Positions 35,750 to 49,021 of a DNA stretch of 64,000 nucleotides are shown here, one piece after another. This DNA is from Schoenoplectus triqueter (Eukaryota > Streptophyta > Magnoliopsida > Poales > Cyperaceae), in the NCBI GenBank assembly GCA_964058805.1, contig CAXKVV010000206.1:186001-250000 (forward strand), in the 5' to 3' direction. Each line of letters opens with the position of its first letter. The first letter of the stretch is position 1. Both the position numbers and the translations under genes were made by a program. The notes beneath the pieces were generated by a model that saw only the letters and a program-made list of their open reading frames with translations, did not search any database and was not told where the DNA came from.

Positions 35750-36275
35750 TAGGGTTGAGGAGGTGTATGAAAAATTCATAATTTATTCGGTGTTTGATTT
35801 GATTTTAGTTTGAGCTTAATTCTTTTGATTAGATTTTTTTATCAGTTCGATTCGATAACTTTATTAACGAATTAGTTAAGATTCGATTTGAAATAATTTG
35901 ATATATAATTATTTGTATATAATTCGAACTATTTAGACAATAATATATATAATAATATAATTATTTTATTATGAAATTAATAAGATATTATTAATTTATT
36001 ATTAAATTAAAAAAATATTAATTAATTTCAATTTTTTATTATAAAATTATTAAAATATTAATTATTTTAACTCTAATTATTTATGATAATATGAAAATAA
36101 ATGTAAAAGTTAAATAATTGAGTTTTTCTCGAGTTCAATTTACGTTCGAGTTCGATTAGCTCAAGTTTGATTCAGTTTGAATTCATTTTAATTAAAGTTC
36201 AATTTAGTTCGATTTGATTTAGCTCGAATTCGATCCCGCTCGAGTTTGATTTAGTTTGATACATTTGCAGCCCTA
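35750..36275. mobile_element. Non-autonomous hAT-like element, TTCGAGTTCGA-rich
   Basis: The left end begins TAGGGTTGAGGAGGTG and the right end, read inwards, begins TAGGGCTGCAAATGTA. Subterminal parts contain GTTTGATTTGATTTTAG and CTCGAGTTTGATTTAG words in both arms. No clear target duplication was found. No coding sequence. Confidence 0.6.
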
Positions 36276-37474
36276 GCTAGTAGTGACCCACTGCATATCA
36301 TTCATTTCCCTTCTAAAAAATATCCGCCCCTAAAAATCTATCTGTGATTGTAACTTGTGTTTCATCTAACCGCTTCATCCGATGGAGTACTTCAGAGAAT
36401 AAGGGTTCTTGCATATTCACCCACAATAGGTTTGTAAATTCCTGTAGTTATCTTTTTTCTTTCAATTTCTTTGGTTGTAAAATAAGTAGGATTATTTTCC
36501 AAAAATCTAAAAAAATAATAAAAAAAATGAAATTCTATGAGATTTCGATAAGTTGAGTTCAAGGTACCAAAAAAAAGATTAATTTAAATATTTATCGGAT
36601 TTATTTTAGATGAGATTTAAATCAGTGAAACAGCAAGATTCCGTGGGAAATAAAAACAGGCAACTTCCGAAAAGGACCTCTTACAAAGGATTTTTGGAGA
36701 GAAATTAGATTACAAAAGATTCTCTCCTCTTTTTTCTTAAAATAGTCTGTCAAAGAACAAGGAGAGGAGAGGTTTGACTCCTTGAATAACGGCTCTAAAC
36801 CACATGGATTGCAAATTGGACCAATGAAATGATGAAGGGAAAAAATAATATATAATTAAGGTTACGAGAAATCAACTCAGATGCACGTAACATTCTTTGG
36901 AATTGGATTCAAGAGTGAAGAATCTCCGGAGAAAGATTAATGTCAAAGTGGTGCAATAAATAGTCATTTGAAAGATAAAGAAGAGAGGCCTCAGAGATAT
37001 TTATGGATCCGTTCGGCAAGAGTGGAATAGAGAAAAAATGTAGAATTACATTGAAATAATATTCAAACGAGCAAGAAATTAAATAAGATTATGAAAAAGT
37101 AGGAAAATGAAATTAAAACAAATATTTACAGTAAAACACACTCTTTTTATAATTGAATCCCTCTTCATTTCATAGAATAAAATCTTCTTTATTCCACGAG
37201 GGGAGGGGATGAAATAGAGAAAAAGTGTTTTGTTGTGGATCAAAATAGTGTCGTTTTTTTTCTTTCATTATTTTCATATTACCGAATAAGTTTAGAATAG
37301 ATTGAAACGTAAATTTTAATTTTAATTTTTTAATTTCTCTTTTTCGAATTTATTTTATGTGTTGCCGACTGAGCTCTATCAGATATGCATGACACTGGCA
37401 TAGCCATAATTGCAAACAGGACTAACGGATTCCAACTGTAGCAATTTACATACAAGATGTAACCGGTATTTTTT
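36276..37474. other. Intergenic DNA with a possible MITE
   Basis: From about 37005 (GGATCCGTTCGGCAAGAGTG) to 37255 (TGTTGTGGATCAAAATAG) the sequence has the GTTCGGCAA...GGAATAGAG pattern of Harbinger-like MITEs, but I could not define both ends. No gene recognised. Confidence 0.35.
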
Positions 37475-37615
37475 TTTGATCGGAAGGATGAGAGTCAATT
37501 TCTCAAATTTCATAATTGTCTATAAAGACCTCTCATCTGAGTTTCGAATCCACGACCTCCCACTCAGAGAGTGTTGTCTTTAACCACTAGATCAAAGGCT
37601 GGCTCTCCAGATGCA
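37475..37615 (-). mobile_element. tRNA-derived SINE fragment
   Basis: On the minus strand it reads GATCTAGTGGTTAAAGACAA, then GAGGTCGTGGATTCGAAACT, which resemble the A and B boxes of a polymerase III promoter (xxGTGGTTAAxx and GGTTCGAxTC). Downstream the element runs into a tail rich in T and A. The same family is found at 41945-42205. Confidence 0.6.
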
Positions 37616-38721
37616 ACCGGTAGTTGTATGCTTTGCTGCAGCCCTGAATTTAAAATGGCTTTTACACAGTGTCAGTCATAATTATTATCATTTGTTTTTG
37701 TTATACTCAATTATAAGCTTTATTATATATTTATATTCTGACTTGATATTGCCATAATGGTAGGAAAATTGACTGCTTTCTTCAAAAACCGGAAAAAGAA
37801 AGAATCAACTAGATATGCCAATCTATGATTCTACATTTAAGTTTATGTAATGGCACATCTCATATTTATAATGTATTTTTTAAATTTTGTTTAAATATAA
37901 ATTTTTATTCATATTTATAATATATTTTTTTAATTTTGTTTAAATATAAAATTTTATTCATAGATATATTTTCAATGATTTAAATAGAATGTGTATCAAA
38001 TTTTAGTCAATTTGAAAGAAATTTTAATTCTTATCATATAATTTTAACTAGTAAGTTCAATGATATTATGATGAATGATCAATTAATCTCTAAATTATTT
38101 TAAATTTCATATACATTCTATCTAAATGATTTTAAATAAATATATGTTTTTAAATTTTATTTCAGCAATATTTTTTTTCAAAATACATTTATAATTTTGA
38201 ATTTTTTTATATGAAAATATTTTTTAAAAACTAAATTATAAGTATGCGAAATAGGTAAAGTTGAATGTAAATCAGAATCTCTTAATTGTAGTAGAAGGAA
38301 GTAAAAATGAGTTTGACCACAGAAAGTAAAACAGAGTCAGAAGGTCAGAGGAAATAAATTGTGAATGTTAAAATATTTCTGAATACTCGGCAGGATCAGA
38401 TCTGTCAATAAAACAAATTCCAAGGCCATGTAAAAAGTAAAGTAAATCCTAGATTGATCACAAAGGAGAGGATCGAATTGAAAGTGAAGTCATCTCTAAC
38501 CGAGGTAAATAGACAAGTACATTTTTTGCTCTAGTACAAAAGAATAATAATTAATAAGTACATTTAACCTTTTTCCATTATAAATATATTTTGACTGACC
38601 TCGTAATGGGCATATTGCATGAACTGCGGATTGATAGAAAGGTTGACCAGAATCTCTCTCTGTACAATGTACATCTCTACTGCTGGACACGTCTTCTCAA
38701 GCAAAAGAACATAAATGTTTC
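37616..38721. other. AT-rich intergenic DNA
   Basis: Contains a direct repeat of ATTCATATTTATAATGTATTTTT-like words at 37860 and 37905. No gene seen. Confidence 0.4.
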
Positions 38722-38965
38722 TATATATCTACAGTTTTTATAATAATAAATTTTAGTAAATTAATATTATTAAAAATAAGAGTGAGAAATGTAAAATTTC
38801 AAATATACGTGCAGTGAACGCGCCACTAACAGTGGCGCTTTTCGTCCTTACCACTGCTAGTGGCGCGCTGTCATTCGTATATTTAAAATTTTACGTTTCT
38901 CACTCTTATTTTTAATAATATTAATTTAATAAAACTTATTATTACTAAAATCTGATATATCTATA
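38722..38965. mobile_element. Fold-back MITE with GC-rich palindromic tip
   Basis: Two arms of about 110 bp: AAAAATAAGAGTGAGAAA at about 38774 is inverted as TTTCTCACTCTTATTTTT at about 38897, and TTAATATTATT and TAATAATAAATTTTAGTA are likewise mirrored further out. Towards the centre lies GCGCCACTAACAGTGGCGC, itself a palindrome, facing CCACTGCTAGTGGCGCGC. The rest of the arm is AT-rich. No coding sequence. Confidence 0.85.
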
Positions 38966-40111
38966 TATAAAACAAAAAAGGAAAAATAATATAAATCATC
39001 AGTCAAAGTAACTTATTAGTTATTATCATAATATATCATATATATACTAAAAGTGGTTAATCTCCTGATTGATGTTTCCTTCGCTTCTGAAACTTTTTTT
39101 TTACTTTTTTCTCGGAAGAAAATGCAGTGACTAAGCCAGACCAAATCTCAAGCGGGGACCAAATTTATTTAAAACCAATAAAATTTATTGAATTAAAAAC
39201 TTTAAAATGAACAAAATACCCAACCTTGAAAATACAAAATTATTTCTTACTTCTAAATTTTTAGTCTCCAGCAACAAAAAATTTAAATACTTTGTAATTT
39301 TTCCTCTACGATTTGCCATGTTTTGATAATACTAATTCATTATTTGATCATTTGTCACCATATCAAATATTTCCTTCTCAATATAAGTCACCAATACATC
39401 ATTAAGAAATTGATTACTATTCTATTTCTCAGTTTTATTTTTATTATATTCATAATAGAAAACATTCTTTTACTGTAGCTGTTGCAACTGACAACAACAA
39501 TACAAGTTTGATTAACCTGTAAACCAAATTGAATTGAAGATCTTTTCTTGTTTGAACCATCTTTTGTGCAAGCTCGCCTATTCAAATTAAATTGGAGAAT
39601 GCCTCATTTGACCTCACATCTCTAAAGTATACCTCAAGCTCGCCTATTCCAATTAAATTGTAGAGAAATCAGAAGGGTAAAGACGAGCCAAGCTAGTTAT
39701 TTTTTTCTTGTCAAATGATGAAAATGAGTTCATGAGATTCAAACAAACCATGTGAAGGAGGAGATCTATACTTGTTTCTGAAAAGCGATTATTAAACCCT
39801 TATAATTACATATCTAGAATTGTGTGGAATAACTCAACTCGATAATAATGCAAATTGGTTATCTTTTATGCACGACGTTGTGATCCTCGTTCAGGGTCTC
39901 CAAATTAACATCCTCCATTTTAGACACTTCAATATCATGTTTTTCACAAAATAGAATAACTTCATTCACTAATTCATCCCAACCATCACCCCTTAAGTTT
40001 TAAAGTTGTTCTTTTGCTATCCGCACAAACCCCACTGCATTTATGACATTTTGTTCTTTCTTTTATGAAGACGGTGATAGGTCATTTGTAATATTCAAAG
40101 AGAAGTATCAG
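38966..40111. other. AT-rich intergenic DNA
   Basis: A short direct repeat, aagctcgcctattc-aattaaattg-agag, occurs at about 39570 and 39637. No gene recognised. Confidence 0.4.
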
Positions 40112-41017
40112 TTGACAATGAGTTATTTTGATAACTTTGACAATGAACTTATAAATAAATACAAAAAAATCTTAAAAATAGAAAAAAAATTATTGATGTG
40201 TTTTCTACTTTTAGATTGATGGTCATTTAAATTTTATGTAATTTCATTATCGCTTGATAGTCCATCAAAGACCATCAAATTTTCATATAATTTACAACGG
40301 TTTCAAATTAACGGTCTTAGATGGACTATCAAACAATAATGAAATTACATAAAATTTGAATGACCAACAATCTAAAAGTATAAGAACACATATATAAACT
40401 TTTTTCTATTTTTAAGATTTTTTTAAGCTTTTAAAAAATATTTAACGGCTCTTAACGGTGAGGTGATCAGATAACGGTTAACGGTTTTAACGGTTTTACA
40501 CGGCCGTTAAATTAAAAAATAGTCAATCACTTTTTACCTACTAATTCATATTTAAAAAGGATAAGAAATGCATTCTCATATCATTAGTGCTTAATAATTA
40601 ACTAAATTAAGTTATAATAATAATTACAATATTAATTATATACTTAAAAGTTAAAATTCTTAAATTATACTAAACTATTATATAATAAATTTACTTTATA
40701 TTTTTATTAGGGCATTAATTTATATTCAAAACATAAAAAAAAATACAAATTTATAGTCACTAACTATTAAAATTTAAAACAAAAGAATTTCAGTCATTAA
40801 ATATTTTTTTTCAAAAAAAATTAACGGGTTTAACGTGAGATAAAACGCTTAAATCACATAAAACATGTTAAATCCGTTTTTTCTCAAAAACTTAACGTCA
40901 GAGCCTGTCAAAACCGTTAAAACAGTTAAAACTTTTCGTTTTTTAAAAGTTTGAGATTTTTTTTAATATTTATTTAAAAGTCCATTATCAAGGTTGTCAA
41001 AATAACCCATTGCCAAT
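40112..41017. mobile_element. MITE of the TTTTGACAATG family, copy 3, split by a nested insertion
   Basis: The left end reads TTGACAATGAGTTATTTTGA and the right end, read inwards from about 41017, reads ATTGGCAATGGGTTATTTTG. The body to 40440 contains the palindromic core AGTCCATCAAAGACCATC / GATGGACTATCAAACAATAA. After 40440 the sequence switches to an AACGG-rich segment and returns to the MITE at about 40960. It is inserted in a minus-strand transposase fragment that resumes at 41018. Confidence 0.7.
40445..40950. mobile_element. Nested AACGG-rich non-autonomous element
   Basis: Left part reads TTTAACGGCTCTTAACGGTG and AACGGTTAACGGTTTTAACG. The right part, read inwards, gives GTTTTAACGGTTTTGACAGG and CTCTGACGTTAAG. 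Such subterminal arrays with inverted orientation are typical of non-autonomous hAT-like units. Exact ends and target duplication are unresolved. Confidence 0.55.
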
Positions 41018-41540
41018 GGATCCCCACTTATATTCAAAATGGTTCTCATTGTATGACAGCCCAGTGCAAAATCCAAAGTTTGCAATGCTTCTCTATTACT
41101 GTCCGAAGAAGGGTCTTCGACTATATCTTCAATAACATCAACAATACTAGAAAACATTGTCATGAATCTGACCGAAGACCGATAATGTGATCCAGGCGTG
41201 TATTACGAGGTCGTGAAAGAGTTATTTCTTGATTTAGATATCTTCCTGTTGAAATTTCTCCATTATTCAGAGCATTAACAACCTCGACAGCATGCTTTTC
41301 TCTAAGCTGATCGCGTCGCTTGCAAGAAACTCCAACCATATTCATGACCCAAGAAAGAAGGCGAAAGACAGAAGAAGCCCTTGAATGGTTTCGAGCAACA
41401 TGCATTAGAGCGAGTTGTAGTTGATGTGCAAAGCAATGTATATAATGATCTGATTTGTTCTCTCTTAAAATTAATGCCTGTAACCCATTAAATTCATCTC
41501 TCATGTTATTAGTACCATCATAGCCTTGACCCATTAAATT
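41018..41540 (-). pseudogene. hAT-like transposase fragment (DUF4371 / zinc-finger MYM1 type)
   Basis: The minus strand reads GQGYDGTNNMRDEFNGLQAL, HCFAHQLQLALMHVARNH and YLNQEITLSRPRNTRLDHII, then, after a frameshift near 41160, MFSSIVDVIEDIVEDPSSDS and REALQTLDFALG. This is the middle part of the DUF4371/hAT-family proteins often annotated as zinc-finger MYM-type protein 1 in plants. The W of the usual TRWGSH motif is missing (TRLDHI). N- and C-terminal parts are gone: upstream it stops at a small direct repeat (cattaaattcatctctc, about 41488 and 41533), and downstream a MITE interrupts it. Not functional. Confidence 0.8.
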
Positions 41541-41944
41541 CATCTCTCTTATAACTAAGGATTTTGTTATGGAGATACCATCGATAAATTATAATAGTTA
41601 ATCTCAACTTTATATTTTTGCTTATATTACAAAATTAAGCCTATAATTAATCCTAGAAAGTATTTAGCACTATAATCGGCAACGTTAAATCCAGTACTCC
41701 GAAATTTCAAATTTCAATTTGTTCATACCATGGAAACATAGATATGTAATAAATCCTAGGATGTCTTTAATTAGCAATTAGCACTATAATCCACAACTTG
41801 AAATCCAATTTCTAACATCATACTACTTATCGCCACATATGATCTAAACGCTAACATTGTGGCAAGCTTTCTGGAGTTGCCCAACAATTAAGTGCTCAAC
41901 AAGCGATGATATTGACCAGTGAATAAAAATAGCATTCAATATAT

Positions 41945-42205
41945 ATATTTTTTATTGAAAATATGAGAGTTAAGCTCTCAAATTTTATAATTGTTTATAA
42001 ATATTTTCATCAAGGTTTCAAACTAATAACCTCTCACACAGAGGGTATTATCTTTTATCACTAGATCAAAAACTGATTCTTTAAAATGAATCTCTAAGCT
42101 ACCGACTTTTAATTGTTTATAAATGACTAATTCAACTTTTGAACCCACGACCTTCCACACGAAAGACATTGTCTTCGCCACTAGACCAAAAGCTGATTCT
42201 CAAAA
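41945..42205 (-). mobile_element. Two tRNA-derived SINE fragments in tandem
   Basis: Both pieces have, on the minus strand, GATCTAGTG/GGTCTAGTGG followed about 30 bases later by GTTTGAAACC or GTCGTGGGTTCAAAAG, that is, A- and B-box-like blocks, the first near 42015-42075 and the second near 42145-42200. They belong to the family seen at 37475-37615. Confidence 0.55.
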
Positions 42206-45200
42206 TATGATAAAACTAATGTAATTTAATCATCGAAGAATTAATTTTGATATCAAATTTATTGTTTTGACTTCAAAATAAAAATACTAAAAGAATTGGT
42301 ATAATTTATTATTTCAATATTAAATTATTGTTATGAATTGGTATAATTTCTCATTTATATTTATATTTTAACTTTAAAATCAGATAAACTAATCTGAAAG
42401 ATAAAAGTTCAAATGCCTTATTTTTTATACCTCAATCATGCCTCCAATTTTTAAATTACTAATAACTTAAAATTAAAAAATAAAATTATTCAATTTGATA
42501 TAGTCATTTTTTTATGTATAGATTAAAAATTATTTGAATATTATTTTATGTGACAATAAGAGCTTGTAAAAAATACACTAATATGATTAATTTCTGGATG
42601 TTGATTTTATAACTTATTGATTTACATAAATTGAAAGTAAAAAAATAAATATTTTTATGTGTAAGAACAAAATATATAAATCAAATCTAATATTTTTTAT
42701 ATTTTATTATTAAATTTTTAGTTTTAAAAAAAATTAAAAGTGGAGGCACGATTGATACAAAAAAAATGAGGTATTTGAATCAATCTAAAAATATTAATAT
42801 TGTTCATAAACAATTCCATTTTCTGTAAGATCAGGGAGCTTAAGTGTACTACTGAAGTTAACATTAATCTATGTTTATTTATATTACAGATCCTATATAA
42901 AATAATCTAAAAATATTATGGACAACGTAAACAGTCATATAAACGGTTTCTCCGCGAAAAAGAATAAGACCGTGTAAAATATACATTATGAATGTCTTAA
43001 GCTTCATTATCATATCTTACCTGTAATTTATTTACTGAAATTAACTATTTGTAAATATCATTCACTGGCCGGTTATCAAAGGGAAAATAAAAGAGAAAAC
43101 GAAGATATTTACCTCTATCTTTGACCGGGTCAATAATCAAAGAAATGAAATTAAAAGAGGGAAACGTTTTCATTTAGCTAACACACAATTAAATGTTGGT
43201 CCCTATATATACATAGAGACGCGCCAACTCAAAATATAGGAAAGCTATTTTAAAAGGAGAGAACAAAAATAAGATATATCCTTTTAAAAAATATATTATA
43301 CTTCCTTGCGAATTGAAGAATTCAGATTTACATATATATTTTTTACGAACCATGCTACTAGAATATTGAGAGGTCAATTGCAATGAATAGAACTATTCTA
43401 CGTGCGTGCAATTTGAAGCTTGATTGCTCCACAACGTTTTATTTATCCTATTAATTTTATAATTAAATTTATTAGCAATTTTCCCTTTTACAGAAAATAT
43501 AAATTTCGTTTAATGCAACAGTGTTCCAATTTCATTATCTTAAACTTTACATTTTAGAGTTTAATAAAACCTACAAATTGATAGCCAGATAAGACATTTG
43601 ATTTCTTTTCCTCAAAAAAAAAATATTTGATTTCTCTTCTAGCTTATTATATTATTTTCATGATATCATAGCCACTATCATTATTATTTTTATATGAAGT
43701 GCGAAATGTGAGTTGCCCAAACAAAATAAGGTTTGTCGCTAGTTTAACTCCAATATGATCTTGTCTTTTACGTCTTTTACGAAGCTCCTATAATTGACAA
43801 ATAATTAATTACTTTATAATTTGTCACCTAGCTGTTGTAAACTTTTCTGTCAAATTATATAACCTACATTATCAGATCATTTTTTTTTTGTCAGGAGAGC
43901 GAAAGAGATAAACATGCATGTAGGGGGTACTGAAATAGATTGGAGTTTAGTGAGCTTAATTAGATATATTTAATTACTCTTTTCAGAGATTAGCGCATGT
44001 CATATGATGTCCAATTTATACGGTACTATTTGTAATTTTGTACCACAAGTTGCTCGTATAAGAAACAAAAGAAACAAAATCCGTTTGCTCTGACAACTGG
44101 GTATATAATGTAATTTATCTATTTATGACAGCTATTAATCAGAAAATAAGAGCACTGCAAATTTCTGCGATCCGCGAAGTACAGATCCAAACATTTTTTG
44201 TGGCATCTAAGTTATCTGGATAATGTTATTTTGACCTGAAGACCCCAGCACTTCTAGCTAACTAAAATTATGGACTAATTCGACTAATATGGTTAACCCG
44301 GTTAAAAAAAATATAAATTTAGAATTTAATTGTTTAAGTGTGATTTCGATTTTGAGAAATTTGTCAAACAAATTTTGAAATATGAATTTTGCAAAAAAAA
44401 AAAAAGAAGAAGAAGAGAGACAAATCCGATCCAACATTATTTTTCATAAGATTTGTTTTTATATAATTTAATAGTAAGTAAATAATGAAGTATCTATCAA
44501 ATTATATTTTAAATTAATGTTTCTCCTTGTTATCATTGTTTAGAGTATCTTAAAAAATTATGTACATTTTCTCTATTATCATTCATGATATTATATTTTC
44601 ATCCCATTTTTTTAAAATTAAATTTTGTTGATGAGTTTGAATATAGATTTAAAATATAGTTGATTAAAAATGACTTAAGATTTTGAATAACCTGAAAAAC
44701 AAATATTCTATATTAATTTTGTAAATTTTGAGTAAAATCCAATCAACATTTCTTATTTTCATTCAACTGTGCTATAATACGTAGTTACGTACTACCATAA
44801 TGTGGTATCCCGTGAAATTTATACTTTTAATAAAAAAAATTCAATACTATTTTTGAAATGATAGATTGTTATTATATTTATCCCCTTCCTTAAAAAGTAT
44901 ATCTTTAATTAGTTGAGGAGGGATTAAATGCCCATGATCATTGGTGCCAATAAAGTCACTTGTGTGTGTAAAATTTTATATTATTTGTATATACATCAAA
45001 GCATTAATAAAATAAACGAATTAAATTTTATAATTTAACTTCATCGTCTGATGGCTATTCAAATGAATTAAATTTTCATATTTTTTCATATACTAGCACG
45101 GAACTCTCAACTCTTTTAGTTTTCTTTTTCACAATAAACATAATAATAGTTGACATTTAATTTATGTGATATACAATTTTTTTTAGATCTCCTATAAATA

Positions 45201-47432
45201 TAAGATAAAAAAATAACAAACAAAATGGAGATGGAAAATGAAGTTGAGTGAAATCTGAACTGTCACTTTTTATAAAATTAATTAATCTCAATCGTAAATT
45301 GAATATGGACATTTTGATCATTACATATTTATCTGATAATATTAATGGACATCTCCAATATATACTCTTTATAATATAGTATAGATACACAATTGATATA
45401 ATATAGTATAGATACACAATTGAGAGATGTAGAATACATCCAATGATTTATATTAGTAAATTTATATATAAATAAATAAATATGCATGACGGACACTAAC
45501 AATGGTAGGCATTAGAACCCTCATCTAATTAGCTTCTAACGATTGAAAAATAGTATACTATAAACCATATTGACAAGTGACAATCTAAATAAGATCAGTC
45601 TAAACCGAACCATTTGCACTATTATGTTATAACGATTTACATTTAATTTAGGAAAAGATAAGGCTTCCCGGAAACTTTTTGCACAGTGAATATTTGTTTG
45701 ATGAAGTGATCTAGTTATACTACATTAATATTCTCACTCTCCTACATTAATATTCTGCTACCGTTAAGGGGTTATGCTAACACCATCTTTGTTAATAATT
45801 TACCAAATAATCTACATTAATTAATGCTTCATAGTTTGATTTGATTTTGGTACATACGAACAGGTCTGTACTTGTAGATCGGCTTCAACCGAATACCGAA
45901 ACAAAAAAAATATAAAAATAATATACTTGCAATTAGTCAAAAGATGCCGCAAACTTTGTACCAACCAAATGATTATAACAAATCCATTAAAAGAAGCATT
46001 TGGTAACCATTTGATTCTCCAATCATGCAGTACTTTATTAATTTTGGTACTTCACATGCATTCTCTCATGACCTCCAAAGCTTGCCATGTTCTCTGCCCA
46101 ATTACTTAATAAATACCCATAAGAAATCCGGATATGTTCAACTTAAAATGTCGCTTACATCCCTTCTCATAGCATGTAAATAAAAAGAGTCGCCTCAAAA
46201 AAAAAAGTCCAATGATATAGACTTCAACTGCAAAGTGCTTTATATGAAGATGGAAAAGTCTAATTATTAACTATTAATTTGTCAATACTACAATATATAT
46301 GCGCATTTACTGTTCTTTACTGTCAGAGTGAAAAGGGATGAATGAAATGATAGAGACAGAGAAAGAGAGGTGTAAGATTATAACTCTTCAATCGGGAATT
46401 AATCGATTCAAAAAATATATACATATGATTTCTCACATTAATCTCCTGATTTTAATTCAGAAGTGAGGTTACGATCTATCATTCTCTCCTTCCTCTTTCT
46501 CTCCCATCCTTTACCTCTGTTCAACAACTCTAGAGCACAGCCTAAAATGTTGGAGCCTTACAAGTGCTACATTGATATTATGTAATTAATGATGAATATT
46601 TATGTATTTGATGATATCTCCTTCATTTCCATCTCAATAGAATTCACAATATCCACTGTCATAGTTGACGATGACAGTTTGCTACCATTATCTCTATGGG
46701 TGGTGGGACCTACAAATATATAAAAAAAACATTATATTAGCTAAAATTTGAGCTTTCTCAATTATATGGCAGCGAGCTGCAATAGCTCATCTATGATAGT
46801 ACAAACGGATCCCCATCATATCTCGACCTTCAGTGAAAGCTAAATAATATATGTTTTTAATTGTTTTCTTTTTTTTTTTTTGGAATCCAAACATGCAGAG
46901 ATGTGTTCACCTAATTAAGAAGATGCTGCAATTTGCAGGTGTAAACCACATGACCGTCACAACGTTACTCACAACAACATTCAATCTCAAATAAATTAGT
47001 TTACGCTAGAATTGTCCAAAATCATGAATAATAATAACTGAAACAAAGAAAGTTCTAATCTAAAGGAGGGTAAAGAGACGTGGGATCCACATTGTGGTTC
47101 ACACACCTGAATATACTATAGATATCACATGCCTACGTACAAAAAATAATAAAATATCGACGAATTTATTTCCGCTTTAAGCGCTCTTTTAACACTTAGC
47201 AAGGTTCTAGATCATCCAATCAAAATCCAGCAAATCGTTCCTAAAGACAAAGAGGTTTCACTAAATCAAAGTAGATCAGATGGATGGGGCAGGAATTCAC
47301 ATCGCTGAAGTGCGTGGCTTCAAATCCTTACTCTTATTTGTTTTCCTCACTCTGAAATTGAATCCCACTAAAAATCAGAATCAAATGAAAGTCACTATGA
47401 AAGATAGAAGACCAAAGAAGATAAAAGATTTA
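42206..47432. other. Long AT-rich intergenic stretch, no gene recognised
   Basis: More than 5 kb without a convincing gene. Small features: a GATACACAATTGA direct duplication at about 45385 and 45410; a pyrimidine-rich acceptor-like site with a short open end on the minus strand near 46710 (see rejected list). Open frames at 43189-43383, 45157-45417 and 45927-46109 have no recognisable features. Confidence 0.4.
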
Positions 47433-49021
47433 GGGTCCGTTTGACAAATTAAGGAATAACTTTGGAAGAGTGGTAATTTTGGAAGAGTGATGGAATAGTA
47501 TTTTTTTTGGAAGAGTGATGGAATAGTATTTTTTTTGGAAGAGTGATAGAAGAGTGGTATTCTTGACTATTCGGAAGAGCGAAAATATCATTTGGCAGTT
47601 GTTACTCAGAATAGTTAAAATATAAATAATTATGATACTAATAATGATGATGATAATAATAATAATCAAAATAGTAAGATAATAATCATAATAAAGTAAA
47701 AATAATCATAATAAATAATAATATTATAATGTAATATAATAAAAATATAAACATAATCATAATATAGTAATATAATAATTAAAAATTATAATTACAATCA
47801 TAATTATAATAATATAATAATAAGTAATCATAATTTAAATAATATAATAATCATAATCATAATCATGATAATAATAATTATAGTCATAATCATAATAATA
47901 TAACCATAATCATAATCATCATAATATAATAATAAAAATATAATCATAATCATAAAAATAATTATAAATAATTATAATAATATACTAATAAATTAATCAT
48001 AACTATAATCAACATATAATAATATAATACAACATAATCAAATAATAATAAAGTAATAAAAAATAATCATAATAAATAATAATATTATAATAGTAATATA
48101 ATAAAAATATAAACATAATCATAATATAGTAATATAATAATAATAAATTATAATTACAATCATTATTATAATAATATAATAACAATAAGTAATCATAATT
48201 TTAATAAAATAATTATATATAATAATCATAATCATAATCATGATACTAATAATTATAGTCATAATCATAATACTATAACCATAATCATAATCATAATAAT
48301 ATAATATTAAAAATATAATCATAATCATAAAAATAATTATAAATAATTATAATTATAATAATATAATAATAAATTAATCATCACTATAATCAACATATAA
48401 TAACATAATATAACATAATAAAATAATAATAAATAATCATAATCATAATCATAATCATCATAATATAATAATATAATAATAAATAATCTTGATCATAATA
48501 ATATAATAATAAAATAATTTTATTTATATTCATAATATAATAATATAATATTAAAATTATATTTATAATAATAATAAATAATATAATAATACTAATGGTA
48601 ACGATAATATAATAACAATAATGATAATAATAATTTAATAATAATAATATAATGATAATAATAATAATAAATAATAATAATATTAATATAATAATAAATT
48701 ATAATCATAAATATAATATAATAATATAATAATACTAAATTTTAATCATAATCATAATATAATAATATAATATAATATAATATAATCAAACAATAATCGC
48801 TATTCCGACGAGAGCTAATCCGGTATTCCACCTATAAGTTGGTATACCGGATTAGCACTATTCCGCACTCTTCTACTTAGTCTAAAATTCGTTTGGCAAA
48901 TTAATTCGTCAGAATAACTATTCTATTCCAACTTTTTGCTATTCCATTGGGTGCCAAACACTCCCCGAAATAGCTATTTTATTTTAACCTTCTACTATTC
49001 CACCATGTACCAAACATACCC
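47433..49021. mobile_element. Harbinger-like (Tourist-type) element enlarged by a minisatellite
   Basis: Flanked by TTA on both sides (47430-47432 and 49022-49024), the usual three-base duplication of PIF/Harbinger elements. The ends read GGGTCCGTTTGACAAATTAA and, inwards from the right, GGGTATGTTTGGTACATGG, followed in both arms by GGAATAG words. Tourist MITEs are usually under 500 bp; this one is 1.6 kb because 1.1 kb of AT minisatellite occupies its centre. No coding sequence. Confidence 0.7.
47640..48790. repeat. AT-rich minisatellite (TAATAATCATAA-like) with a 361-bp higher-order copy
   Basis: Almost only A and T with scattered C and G, made of TAATAATCATAATAATATAA variants. A larger unit is duplicated: the word aataatcataataaataat begins at 47701 and again at 48062, and the match continues for over 300 bp (including acataatcataatatagtaa), a step of 361 bp. 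Confidence 0.85.

Noticed and set aside
46560..46720. Possible last exon on the minus strand after a tttgtag acceptor, ending in SIEMEMKEISSNT and a stop
   Set aside because: Only about 40 codons, no recognisable family and no upstream exon found.
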